DNA of 64,000 bases from contig NZ_CP102251.1 in NCBI RefSeq assembly GCF_025145285.1, forward strand, positions 1,860,001-1,924,000, in the 5' to 3' direction. Positions 17,795 to 26,231 of the stretch are shown here, piece after piece. The stretch is from Alistipes onderdonkii (GTDB lineage: Bacteria; Bacteroidota; Bacteroidia; Bacteroidales; Rikenellaceae). Positions within the stretch are counted from its first letter, which is position 1; each line of letters begins with the position of its first letter. A program made the translations under genes and the position numbers. The notes under the pieces were generated by a model that had not been told where the DNA came from, did not search any database, and worked only from the letters and a program-made list of their open reading frames with translations.

Positions 17795-18904
17795 ACGGTC
17801 GAAAAGCGGGAGGTCGATCCATGTGAGCTTTTTCCATACCCATTCGACGGGGCCGTGCGTATGGCGCCGCAGCCAGAGGCGGCAGAAGAGATACTGTACC
17901 AGGATGATTCCCACGCCTGCCAGCGTGCCGTAGATCACGTCCACGTGGCGGTAAAGCCCCAGCCCCCAGTTGTAGAAGAGCGCCGTGCCGAGCAGCGATT
18001 GCAACAGGTAGTTGGTCAGGCTCATGCGCCCGAAGAAGGTCATGCCGTGCAGCGCCCGGCGGAACCCCGGCCAGCCGTACCACAGCAGGACGACCGTCGA
18101 AACGATCGCCGTGGCCGTCATCAGGTTGCGCATCGCCTCGAACGGTACGAGCCACGTGCCCGCGATGCCCACGGCCAGCAGCCCGCCCCAGATGCGTCTG
18201 TGCTGCCCTTCGTCGTAGAAGAGCCGGTAGCGGCCGGCCAGCATGCCCAATACGAACATCAGCAGCGTCTGCGTGCCGCGTCCGTGTTCCAGTCCCCAGC
18301 CGAACGAACTGAGCGGGCCGTAGAGCAGGCTCACGCGGGCGCTCTCGGCGAAGGTGCCCGTGGCGAGGGTGGGATAGAGGGTCTCCATGCCTTCGATGCC
18401 GCGGATCGAGAGCGTATGTCCGCTGAAATACTGCCAGAGTTCGAGCGGCTGGATGAAAAGCAGGGCCGCGATGACCCACACCCATCGGTTGGGGAGCTTG
18501 CCGATGGGAATCATCAGCAGCCCGAAAAGGGCGTAGTAGGTCAGTACGTCGCCGTTGTAGATCGCCGCGTTGACCAGCCCGATGCCGAACAGCAGCACCA
18601 TGCGCCATGCGAAGCGCAGCGAAAAGTCGTTGCCCCGCTGTGCCTGGTTGTCGCTCTGGATGAAGAAGCTCAGCCCGAACAGCAATGCGAAGATGGCGTA
18701 CATCTTGCCCGAAAGCAGGAATCCCAGCATATCGGCCACGGGCTGTTCCCAGCTGCCGAATCCGGCGCGGGGCAGGTCGAGGGCGCTCCAGTAGAGGTTG
18801 AAATGCTCGCGGGCGTGAAACAGGATGATCCCTGCCACGGCGATGCCGCGCAGTGCGTCGGCCACTTCGATACGGGTGTTGGGGCGGTTTGTCGTGCGGT
18901 ACAT
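17780..18904 (-). CDS. DUF418 (YeiB-like) membrane protein
   Basis: Inner-membrane protein of 374 residues with 9-10 hydrophobic helices. The opening EVADALRGIAVAGIILFHAR and the later LTNYLLQSLLGTALFYNWGLG are typical of the YeiB/DUF418 family, distant relatives of membrane acyltransferases; the physiological substrate is unknown. It is the last gene of the reverse-strand cluster that begins with the aminopeptidase P gene. The gap to the preceding secreted-protein gene is about 80 bp, so co-transcription is possible. Confidence 0.85.
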   Translation of the reverse strand: MYRTTNRPNTRIEVADALRGIAVAGIILFHAREHFNLYWSALDLPRAGFGSWEQPVADMLGFLLSGKMYAIFALLFGLSFFIQSDNQAQRGNDFSLRFAWRMVLLFGIGLVNAAIYNGDVLTYYALFGLLMIPIGKLPNRWVWVIAALLFIQPLELWQYFSGHTLSIRGIEGMETLYPTLATGTFAESARVSLLYGPLSSFGWGLEHGRGTQTLLMFVLGMLAGRYRLFYDEGQHRRIWGGLLAVGIAGTWLVPFEAMRNLMTATAIVSTVVLLWYGWPGFRRALHGMTFFGRMSLTNYLLQSLLGTALFYNWGLGLYRHVDVIYGTLAGVGIILVQYLFCRLWLRRHTHGPVEWVWKKLTWIDLPLFDRKIAS

Positions 18905-18985
18905 GGGATATTGCGGGGTTTGGGGTTGCTTCGTAATAGTTCGTTGTCGCCGTAGGCTGTATGTTCCGGGTTGCCGGGGCGTTCC

Positions 18986-19462
18986 CTAATATATGTCGTT
19001 GCCGGGTATTTCCATTCCGGTCAGCCGGAAGAGCGGCAGGTGCAGTTCCCGGATACCGCGTCCGCACCATCGGTCGACGGGGTGGCATTGTCCGTTCAGA
19101 TTTACTCCCGGGAGCCTTTGCGAGCCGTCGAAACCCATCAGGCCTTTGTCTGTCGTATCCATCTGCCTGCAGCCGGCCTTTTGCAACCGGGCCATGTACT
19201 CCAGCCATGCCTGCCTGCCGAGGGTTTTGCTCTCGTCCGCCGCGATTTTTCCGGGCTCGTAACCGCCCGCCCCGCCGGCTGTTTTCCTGCGGAGGGTGGT
19301 TTTGTTGCCGTTCTTTTCCATCCCTACGACGACGGGATTGTCGAATGTCCGCAGCCCGAGGAAGCGTACCCGGCTCCCGTTGGCGGCCTGCCGCAGGGGC
19401 GTCTCGCCCGTTGCGCGAACCGCGGTGATCAGGAGCGGAAACAATAATAAAACGGACTTCAT
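18986..19462 (-). CDS. Hypothetical secreted protein
   Basis: 158 residues with a plausible signal peptide (MKSVLLLFPLLITAVRATG). The remainder is basic with a few cysteines (GCRQMD, QCHPVDRWCGRG) and matches no family I recognise. The central stretch, around NPVVVGMEKNGNKTTLRRKT, may form beta strands. It lies 30 bp after mqnD on the same strand. The coding signal is modest in this GC-rich region, so the annotation is tentative, although the signal peptide and spacing support a real gene. Confidence 0.55.
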   Translation of the reverse strand: MKSVLLLFPLLITAVRATGETPLRQAANGSRVRFLGLRTFDNPVVVGMEKNGNKTTLRRKTAGGAGGYEPGKIAADESKTLGRQAWLEYMARLQKAGCRQMDTTDKGLMGFDGSQRLPGVNLNGQCHPVDRWCGRGIRELHLPLFRLTGMEIPGNDIY

Positions 19463-19494
19463 AACGGAACGTATTGGAGGTGGCCGGCGGTTGC

Positions 19495-20271
19495 TCAGGG
19501 GATCACTCCCGTCAGCGCCTCGACGGCACGGCGGCCTTCGTCGCCCAGCGAGAGCGAGTACCCGTTCACGAAGAGCGCGATATGTGCGTCGATCACCTTG
19601 TCATCCAGCTCCTGTGCGTGCTGTTTTATATAGGTGCGCGAAGCTTCGGGATGGGTGAAGGCGTATTCGATGCTCGTGCGCAGCAGGCGTTCGGCCTCGT
19701 GCCGCACCTCGTCCGGCAGGCTGCGCCGGGCTGCGATCCCGCCCAGCGGCAGCGGCAGCGCCGTCCGCTGCTCCCACAACTGCCCGAGGTCGGCGACCAG
19801 TTCCAGTTCCCGTTCACGGTAGACGAAGCGGCCCTCATGGATAAGTACCCCGGCGTCGAAATCGCCCCGCTCGACGGCAGCCGCGATTCGGGAGAAGAGC
19901 AGCGGTGTACGCTCTTCGATTTCGGGGAAGAGTTTGCCCATCAGGACATTGGCCGTGGTGTGCAGCCCCGGGACGGCCACACGGCGTATCGGCCGCGTAT
20001 CGCCTGCGCGGCGTACCAGCAACGGCCCGTTGCCGCGTCCGAGTGCCGCACCGCTGTCGAGCAGCACGTAGTGTTCCGCGATGGCGGGCAGCACGGCGCA
20101 ACTTATCTTGCTGATGTCGGCACGTCCCAGCCCGGCACCGCGGTTCAGCTCCTCGATGTCGTGGTATTCGACCTCGAAGCGCAGGCTGCCCGTGTCGATG
20201 CGGCCGTTAACGAGCGCGTCGAACATGAAAGTGTCGTTCGGGCAGGGTGAGATGTGCAGTTTCAGCCTCAC
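19495..20271 (-). CDS. mqnD: 1,4-dihydroxy-6-naphthoate synthase (futalosine pathway)
   Basis: 258 residues with the periplasmic-binding-protein-like fold of MqnA/MqnD. The N-terminal SPCPNDTFMFDALVNG is the MqnD signature, and HTTANVLMGKLFP lies at the expected ligand-binding position. The enzyme converts cyclic de-hypoxanthine futalosine to 1,4-dihydroxy-6-naphthoate during menaquinone synthesis. The start codon is GTG at 20271, overlapping the stop of the small membrane protein gene (GTGA), and mqnB lies one gene upstream. Menaquinone is needed here for anaerobic respiration. Confidence 0.93.
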   Translation of the reverse strand: MRLKLHISPCPNDTFMFDALVNGRIDTGSLRFEVEYHDIEELNRGAGLGRADISKISCAVLPAIAEHYVLLDSGAALGRGNGPLLVRRAGDTRPIRRVAVPGLHTTANVLMGKLFPEIEERTPLLFSRIAAAVERGDFDAGVLIHEGRFVYRERELELVADLGQLWEQRTALPLPLGGIAARRSLPDEVRHEAERLLRTSIEYAFTHPEASRTYIKQHAQELDDKVIDAHIALFVNGYSLSLGDEGRRAVEALTGVIP

Positions 20272-20501
20272 TGTTTCTGCGCCTCGGTGATGTTGCGGGC
20301 GTTTTTCTCGTTGTCGCTGCGGTTGCGTTTACCCCCGAAACGGCCCAGCAGCCATCCGGCGGCAAAAGTCAGCACGAGGACGATGATGTCGATAAATACG
20401 TTGGCCAGCCACCGCTGGATGGCGGGGGCGAATTGCCAGACCAGGATGAAGACGACCAGTATCAGGATCAGTCCCGCCCAGAGCATCCAATTTTTATTCA
20501 T
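20268..20501 (-). CDS. Small membrane protein between mqnB and mqnD
   Basis: 77 residues with two hydrophobic helices (about 5-23 and 34-53) and a charged C-terminal tail (GGKRNRSDNEKNARNITEAQ). No family recognised. It overlaps mqnB by 8 bp and mqnD by 4 bp, so it is translationally embedded in the menaquinone cluster. A role in that pathway is conceivable but cannot be claimed from sequence. Confidence 0.75.
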   Translation of the reverse strand: MNKNWMLWAGLILILVVFILVWQFAPAIQRWLANVFIDIIVLVLTFAAGWLLGRFGGKRNRSDNEKNARNITEAQKQ

Positions 20502-21321
20502 TGCTTTCGAATATTTGGTTTAACTTTTCCGTCAGGTTCCCGACGGCCTCCTCCACAGCCCACTGGCCGAAGGGTTCGCCGACGTAGTTCGACACGGCGC
20601 GTATCTGGCAGCATGCGACGCCCAGCGCGTCGCATACGGCGAAAAAGGCTGCGCCTTCCATGTTCTCCACTTCCGGCAGGTACTCTTGCGGCGTATCCTC
20701 CGGGCTTCCTTCCGGCCTTTGGGCCGGGTTGCCGGCATTGTCCGGTATTCCGGGTTGCGTGGCAAGCGCCGTGCGTTCCATATCGTCCGGCGTTTCGAAC
20801 CCGATGGGAGCCGCTATGTTCCCCGGCTGGTTTCGGGCATTGCCCGGCGTCTGGCGTTGGGTGCCTTCCGCTGCGTGCTCTGCTCCGCCTCCGACCGTAA
20901 ATCCGGGGTGCGGCTCCGTGAACCCGGCATCCCCTGCCGCGTGCCCGGTGCCTTCCGCCGCGCTTTTCGGCCCGCCCGTTGCCGCGGCTCCGTCGCCCGA
21001 GCGGTTGACGGTGACCCCGGCTGCAAGGGGTAGTCCCAGGTCGGGGCCCGAGGTTTCGTATTCGCGGGCGTAACGCTCGGGAATGCCCGCTATGCGTTCG
21101 CAGACCACTTCGACCACCTCGCCGCGCCGCAATGTCCGGTCACAGGCGCCGGCAATGCCGGCCAGTACCACCAACTGCGGCTTTTTGGCTTTCACGGCGC
21201 GCAGGGTCGCCGCTGCGATTTCGGCCATGCCCACCCCGCCGACGAATACCGGGTCGCGGGGCTCGGTGAGGATGAACGCCTTGGCCTCCTCGATGGTCGG
21301 GAAAATGAAAATCCGTTTCAC
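20494..21321 (-). CDS. mqnB: Futalosine hydrolase with a long low-complexity insert
   Basis: Nucleoside-phosphorylase-fold enzyme that removes hypoxanthine from futalosine in menaquinone synthesis. The N-terminal half (LVVLAGIAGAC, then RRGEVVEV) and the C-terminal half (EVENMEGAAFFAVCDALG, with the nucleoside-binding Met-Glu, then QIRAVSNYVGEP) are well conserved. Between them, about residues 107-212, lies a stretch rich in Gly, Ala, Pro, Asn, Thr and Glu with no predictable fold, replacing a short loop. This makes the protein 275 residues instead of roughly 180-230. The frame is intact across the insert. It starts with GTG one base after the pepP stop. It could be a diverged nucleosidase, but mqnD next door supports mqnB. 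Confidence 0.85.
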   Translation of the reverse strand: MKRIFIFPTIEEAKAFILTEPRDPVFVGGVGMAEIAAATLRAVKAKKPQLVVLAGIAGACDRTLRRGEVVEVVCERIAGIPERYAREYETSGPDLGLPLAAGVTVNRSGDGAAATGGPKSAAEGTGHAAGDAGFTEPHPGFTVGGGAEHAAEGTQRQTPGNARNQPGNIAAPIGFETPDDMERTALATQPGIPDNAGNPAQRPEGSPEDTPQEYLPEVENMEGAAFFAVCDALGVACCQIRAVSNYVGEPFGQWAVEEAVGNLTEKLNQIFESNE

Positions 21322-21322
21322 G

Positions 21323-22714
21323 TTACCGGCCTACGACTGCTTCGAGCTCCTCGACCGTGACGGGTATCTTCTTGTCGCCCAGCATACGGCTCCCGCTCTC
21401 CGTCACAAGGATGTCGTCCTCGATGCGGATGCCGCCGAAGTCGCGGTAGCCTTCCAGGGCGTCGTAATTGACGATCCCCTTGTAAAGGCCCTCGGCCCGG
21501 CATTTGTCGATCAGCGCCGGGATGAAGTAGAGCCCCGGTTCGTCGGTCATTACCGTCCCCGGTTCGAGGCGCCACGCCGCACGGTAAATGCAGGTCGCGG
21601 ACTTGGCGGCGCGTTGGGCGATCGAGGAGAAGTCGAAGCTCCGCTCGCCCATCGCCTCGCAGTCGTGCACGTCCATGCCCAGCCCGTGTCCCAGCCCGTG
21701 GGGCATGAACATCGTCATGGCACCCGCGGCCACGGCGTCGGCCGCCGATCCCTTGATCAGCCCTATTCCGGCAAGCCCTTCGGCCAGCGTCGTGTAGGCG
21801 GCGTTGTGTATCTCGGAGTACATCATGTGCGGTTTGACGATGTTGGCCACATGGTCGTGTGCCGCCAGCACGATGTTGTAGACATCCTTCTGTTTCTGCG
21901 TGAATTTCCCGCTTACGGGGTAGGTGCGGGTGTGGTCGGAGCAGTAGTTGTCGACCGTTTCGCCGCCCGCGTCGCACAGCAGCAGACGTCCCTCTTCCAG
22001 TACGCCGTCGGCGTTGAGGTTATGCAGTGTTTCGCCGTGCTGTGAGACGATCGACGGGAACGACACGCCCGAACCGTAGGATTTGGCGACGCCTTCGATG
22101 GCGCCCGCGATTTCGCGCTCGACGACGCCCGGGCGGCACATCTTCATGGCCAGCGTGTGCATCTTGTAGCCGATTTGGAACGCGCGCTCCATCTCTTCGA
22201 TCTCCTCGGCGCTCTTTTTCTCGCGCATTTCGGCCACGGCGAACATCAGGTCTACCGACTTGTAGTCGTGCAGCAGTGCGGGTTTGATACCCAGCAGCGA
22301 CGACAGCCAAAGCTTTGTCTCTCCGCGGTAAGGGGGCAGGAAATGGATTTTGCGCCCCAGCGAAATGGCTTTGCGGAGCCGTTTCTCGAGTTCGGAGAGG
22401 GGATATGTCGCTGCGATGCCGACCTTTGCGCCCAGCTCGCGCAACGTGGGCTGCGGGCCTGTCCAGATGATGTCCTCGACCGTGAAATCGTCGCCGTAGA
22501 GTGCCTCTTCGCCCGTGTCGGCGTCGATCAGGCCCGCCAGCGAGGGGACGTTCAGCCCGAAATAGTAAAGGAACGACGAATCCTGCCGGAAGTAGTAGGC
22601 GTTGTTCGGGTAATTATTGGGTGACAGGGGGTTGCCCGGGAACAGGACGATGCCCGATCCGATTTTGGTGCGCAGCATGTTGCGGCGCGCGGCGTAGGTT
22701 TTTGCTGAGAACAT
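21323..22714 (-). CDS. pepP: Xaa-Pro aminopeptidase (M24 family)
   Basis: Cytoplasmic metallopeptidase of 463 residues that releases N-terminal residues preceding proline. An N-terminal aminopeptidase-P domain (to about 175) precedes a pita-bread M24 catalytic domain. Metal ligands are visible: Asp in LLLCDAGGETVDNYCSDHTR, His in FMPHGLGHGLGMDVHD, Glu in TVMTDEPGLYF, and Glu in GGIRIEDDILVTE. It is the first gene of the reverse-strand cluster leading into mqnB, whose start codon lies 1 bp after this stop, so the two are coupled although functionally unrelated. Confidence 0.93.
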   Translation of the reverse strand: MFSAKTYAARRNMLRTKIGSGIVLFPGNPLSPNNYPNNAYYFRQDSSFLYYFGLNVPSLAGLIDADTGEEALYGDDFTVEDIIWTGPQPTLRELGAKVGIAATYPLSELEKRLRKAISLGRKIHFLPPYRGETKLWLSSLLGIKPALLHDYKSVDLMFAVAEMREKKSAEEIEEMERAFQIGYKMHTLAMKMCRPGVVEREIAGAIEGVAKSYGSGVSFPSIVSQHGETLHNLNADGVLEEGRLLLCDAGGETVDNYCSDHTRTYPVSGKFTQKQKDVYNIVLAAHDHVANIVKPHMMYSEIHNAAYTTLAEGLAGIGLIKGSAADAVAAGAMTMFMPHGLGHGLGMDVHDCEAMGERSFDFSSIAQRAAKSATCIYRAAWRLEPGTVMTDEPGLYFIPALIDKCRAEGLYKGIVNYDALEGYRDFGGIRIEDDILVTESGSRMLGDKKIPVTVEELEAVVGR

Positions 22715-23120
22715 ATGCGTAGTGTTTTAGATTTCCGATAATCCGTATTTCGTTTCCGGGGACGGTTTCCCGCGCCTTTCGCAGGGCTACGTATCCCTCC
22801 TTTTACAAAAATAGTAAAAATATGGCAAGCCCGTTCCCCGGCGGGTTTATTTTTTGCGGAGGGCGATGGCCCGGAGCGTACGGCTTTTGCGTAGCGGGAC
22901 GTCTGCCGTCGTTCGGGGCGGACGGTGTATCCGCCGGCAAGCGGCAGAAAGGCTGGTTTTACGACCGTGCGGCAGAGGAACGGGACTGGTTTGCGGCGGT
23001 GCCGGGGGCGGAAGGCTTTCGCCGCTCCGCCGCAGCCCGGCGGCTTTGCCCGGGGCGGTTGCCCCGCCGCCCTGCTGTCCGGGCGGAGTCGGGCCGTTCC
23101 GCTGCGCCCCGCTTCCTTCG
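22715..23120. other. Intergenic stretch without a supportable gene
   Basis: 406 bp between pepP and the LD-carboxypeptidase gene, both on the reverse strand. The part nearest pepP is AT-rich and contains a possible reverse-strand -7 box TATTTTTG (22806-22813). The rest is very GC-rich; the open frames in it look like compositional chance (runs of Arg, Pro, Gly). Confidence 0.6.
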
Positions 23121-24251
23121 TCAGAATTCGATGGCGGCACCCGTTTCGCCCACCGTGACGGTGACTTCGCGCCCCATGTAGAGCGCCACATTGGGGTCTT
23201 CGTGCCCCGCGGGCAGGCCGAAGACGACCGGGATTCCCAGCGGCCGCACGTATTGCGCAACGATGTCGTAGGGGTCGGTGATGCCGAAATGTTTTTGTCC
23301 GGCCATGTCGGAAAAATGCCCGACGAGGATGGCTTTGCATTTGGCGAGCTTTCCGCTCCGGGCGAGTTGTTGCATCATGCGGTCGAGGCGGTACATGTGT
23401 TCGCCGACCTCCTCGATGAAGAGCACCGTGGGGGCGTCGAAGTCGGGTTCCTCGGGTGTGCCGAGCGACGAGCAGACGATCGCCAGGTTGCCGCCCGTGA
23501 GGCGTCCGCGGGCCGTGCCCGGGCTGTTGAGCGGGTGAGGGTCGGTGTCGATACGCTGCCGCAGTCCCAGCAGCGCGCTGCGCAGCGCTTCGTCGGAGAC
23601 GATCGATTCGGGGGTCTCGTCGCGGCCGAAGCGGAACTTGCCCGGCATGGTGGCATGGAGGCTCTCAACGCCCAGCCGTCCCAGTGCCAGGTGGAGCATT
23701 GTCACGTCGCTGAACCCGACGATCCATTTTGGCTGCTCGCGCAGGCGGTCGAGGTCGATGAGCGGCAGCAGCCGTACCGAGCCGTAACCGCCCTGGAAGC
23801 TGACGACGGCTTTCACGCCGGGATCGTCGATCATCGCCTGCAGGTCGGCGGCGCGCTGGGCATCGGTGCCTGCGAAATAGGGTTGCTCGCGGTCGGCGGT
23901 ATGCGATCCGAACTTAACCTTCAGGCCCCACGATTCGAAGCGCTCGCGCACCTTCGCCGTGTCGGCCTTTTCCGACAGTTTCCGCGCCGGGGTGACGATG
24001 CCCACCGTGTCGCCGGGCCGCAGGTAGGGCGGGCGGATGAATTGCGTCCGGGCGGGTGGTTGTACGGTGTCGGGGTGCAGTGTAGGGGGTGTCTCCGCGC
24101 CGGTTGCGTGCGGGGTGCGGGGTGTTGCATGGTCGGCTTGCAAAGGGGCCGTTGCCCGTTGTGCCGTATCGGAGGGTGAAGGCGGGGTTTGTCGTGCGGA
24201 CGCCGTTCCGGTGCAGGAGAGCAGGACGGCGAGGAGAAAGGGGTATTTCAT
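23121..24251 (-). CDS. S66-family LD-carboxypeptidase, exported, with disordered N-terminal linker
   Basis: 376 residues. Family S66 enzymes cut the L,D bond before the terminal D-Ala of muropeptides during peptidoglycan recycling. The catalytic fold begins near residue 73 (PPYLRPGDTVGIVTPAR). The nucleophile Ser lies in WIVGFSDVTMLHLAL, and Glu and His in the downstream EEVGEHMYRLDRM and AGHEDPNVALYMG regions. Unlike the cytoplasmic E. coli LdcA, this protein has a signal peptide (MKYPFLLAVLLSCTGTASA) followed by about 50 Pro/Thr/Ala-rich residues, so it is probably periplasmic or anchored. The MFS gene lies upstream on the same strand with a gap of about 140 bp. Confidence 0.9.
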   Translation of the reverse strand: MKYPFLLAVLLSCTGTASARQTPPSPSDTAQRATAPLQADHATPRTPHATGAETPPTLHPDTVQPPARTQFIRPPYLRPGDTVGIVTPARKLSEKADTAKVRERFESWGLKVKFGSHTADREQPYFAGTDAQRAADLQAMIDDPGVKAVVSFQGGYGSVRLLPLIDLDRLREQPKWIVGFSDVTMLHLALGRLGVESLHATMPGKFRFGRDETPESIVSDEALRSALLGLRQRIDTDPHPLNSPGTARGRLTGGNLAIVCSSLGTPEEPDFDAPTVLFIEEVGEHMYRLDRMMQQLARSGKLAKCKAILVGHFSDMAGQKHFGITDPYDIVAQYVRPLGIPVVFGLPAGHEDPNVALYMGREVTVTVGETGAAIEF

Positions 24252-24392
24252 GCCGGATCAATGTTGTGGTATGTCTGTTGTCTGTGCGGTGTTTGGGGCG
24301 TTTGTTTTCTCTGTTTACCGTGCGTGCCGTGCCGGGTTGCACGGGCGGTGGCGGATACCTGCCGGAGCGTCCGCCGTTCTGCCTGCCGGGGG

Positions 24393-25799
24393 TTATTTCT
24401 TCTGCCGGGTCAACCCTTCGGGCAGCGGTAGCCGGATGCGGGTAAGGCTGACGACGGCTCCTGTGAGTGCGAACCCGCCGGCGAGCAGGAGTGCCGTGTG
24501 GGTGCTGTCGTCGGGGACGATGTGGAACAGCAGCGCCATCAGGGCCGCGCCCGTGGTCTGGCCTATGAGACGCGCCGTGGCGAGCATGCCGCTGGCGCTT
24601 CCGCTCCTCTCGGGCGGAGCCGAGGCGATCAGGATGCTGTTGTTGGGCGACTGGAAAAGCCCGAAGCCGGCACCGCAGAGCACCAGCCGCCATACGATGT
24701 CGCCCGGTACGGGGTGTTCGGGCAGGAATGCCAGCAGGAACAGTCCCGCGGCCATGGCCGTCAGCCCCGTCCCGCCGAGCAGTCCGGCGTGGATGCGCTC
24801 GACGAGCATTCCGGCCACGGGAGCCACGACCATGATCACGGCCGGCCATGCGGTCATCAGCAGCCCTGTCGCCACTTCGTCGTAGCCGAATTCGTGTTGC
24901 AGGTAGAATGGCAGCGCTACCATGGCCAGCATTTGCCCCAGGAACGAGCAGATCGACGTGACGACCGAAACCGAAAAGATCGGGATGCGCAGCAGGTCGA
25001 ACGGCAGGATCGGATAGGGCTCGCGCAGCTGGCTGCGGATGAAGAAGAACCCGACGATGAGCAGCGCTGCGATGCCCAGGGTGAGCAGGCGCGGGTCGAG
25101 CCCGTGCGAGAATCCTTCGACCGAAGCCATCAGCAGGCCGAAGGTCAGGGCATTCATCACGGCATCGCGCCAGTCGAAACGGCGTGCGCTCACCCGCACG
25201 GGATTGTCCGGCAGGAAGCGGCGGCTCAGCCACAGCGCCACCAGCCCGATGGGGATGTTCACGGCGAAGAGCCACGGCCACTGGGCGACGGAGAGGATGC
25301 CCGCAGCCAGCGTAGGCCCGGCGACCGACGACACGGCGACGACCGTGGCGTTGATTCCCATGCCGCGTCCCAGTTGCGCCTTGGGGTAGATGATGCGGAT
25401 AAGCGTGGTGTTGACTGATGTGACGGCAGCGGCGCCGAACCCCTGCATCACGCGCGCCAGCACCAGTGTCGGGAGCGATGTCGAGAGGGCGCAGCCCACC
25501 GAGGCCACGGTGAAGAGCATCAGGCCGCCGATATAGACTTTGCGGTAACCCACCACGTCGCCCAATGCCGAAAACGACAGCAGCGAGACCATGATGGCCA
25601 GCTGGTAGGCGTTGACGATCCAGATCGAGTCGGCCGCCGAGATACCCAGTTCCAGTCCGATGGTGGGCAGGGCGACGTTGGCGATGGCGCTGTCGATCAC
25701 CGACAGCGAGACGCCGAACGCTACGGCCAGGATGGCCCACAGGCGGCGGGGCATCGGAAGCCCGTCGTAAGGTCGAATTATGTGGGATGCAGCGTTCAT
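24393..25799 (-). CDS. MFS drug exporter, DHA2 (EmrB/QacA-like)
   Basis: 468-residue inner-membrane major facilitator with about 14 hydrophobic helices. Motif A appears as GDVVGYRKVYIGGLMLF after helix 2, and the antiporter motif C-like segment SSVAGPTLAAGILS in helix 5. The N-terminus has SVIDSAIANVALPTIGLELG, the DHA2 opening. DHA2 members export hydrophobic drugs or bile salts with protons; the substrate here is unknown. No membrane fusion partner is adjacent, although EmrB relatives often have one. Confidence 0.9.
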   Translation of the reverse strand: MNAASHIIRPYDGLPMPRRLWAILAVAFGVSLSVIDSAIANVALPTIGLELGISAADSIWIVNAYQLAIMVSLLSFSALGDVVGYRKVYIGGLMLFTVASVGCALSTSLPTLVLARVMQGFGAAAVTSVNTTLIRIIYPKAQLGRGMGINATVVAVSSVAGPTLAAGILSVAQWPWLFAVNIPIGLVALWLSRRFLPDNPVRVSARRFDWRDAVMNALTFGLLMASVEGFSHGLDPRLLTLGIAALLIVGFFFIRSQLREPYPILPFDLLRIPIFSVSVVTSICSFLGQMLAMVALPFYLQHEFGYDEVATGLLMTAWPAVIMVVAPVAGMLVERIHAGLLGGTGLTAMAAGLFLLAFLPEHPVPGDIVWRLVLCGAGFGLFQSPNNSILIASAPPERSGSASGMLATARLIGQTTGAALMALLFHIVPDDSTHTALLLAGGFALTGAVVSLTRIRLPLPEGLTRQKK

Positions 25800-26120
25800 T
25801 GCAGGGACAAAGATAATCTAATCGCGGCTCAATTCAAATTCGGGTCGGCCCGCAGGCTGGTTGCAGCCGGATCGGCCGGGTTGCGGGAAACGGCTCGCCG
25901 TCGGTTTCGGGGATGTTACTGACCGCACGTAGCGTGTCTGCCGCTGGATGCTGCCGCCTGCCGCCTCTCTCCGAGGTCTGCGTTTTGGCGGCACCCACGC
26001 CTCCGGCTGCTGCGGTGCGGGTGCCGGATGCCGCGGTAGTCGTCGGTGGCGGCCGTCTGCACTCCTCCCTTTTGTGTTTTTTGCCCTGTCCGTGCGGTTT
26101 CTGCCGCCCTCCCGTGCTGT
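25800..26120. other. Intergenic stretch without a supportable gene
   Basis: GC-rich spacer between the MFS gene start and the terminator of the S9 peptidase gene. Open frames in it are short and of biased composition. No repeat or RNA structure was recognised except the terminator that follows. Confidence 0.6.
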
Positions 26121-26155
26121 AAAAAACGGAAGCCCGGGATTATCCGGGCCTCCGT
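26120..26155 (-). terminator. Terminator of the S9 peptidase gene
   Basis: Stem CGGAGGCCCGG-type hairpin (one bulge) with a 6-nt loop and a T6 run on the reverse strand, about 75 bp after the stop. Confidence 0.85.
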
Positions 26156-26231
26156 CACACAACTATGAAATTTGAACTTTTTATTTTAAAAAATGAGGCT
26201 GTGTTCGTTTTAGGGATTGTCTGTATTGGGA

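Noticed and set aside
22822..23120. Possible protein continuing the LD-carboxypeptidase frame or a frameshifted tail.
   Set aside because: The carboxypeptidase has a complete C-terminus (GREVTVTVGETGAAIEF) before this; the frames are compositional.
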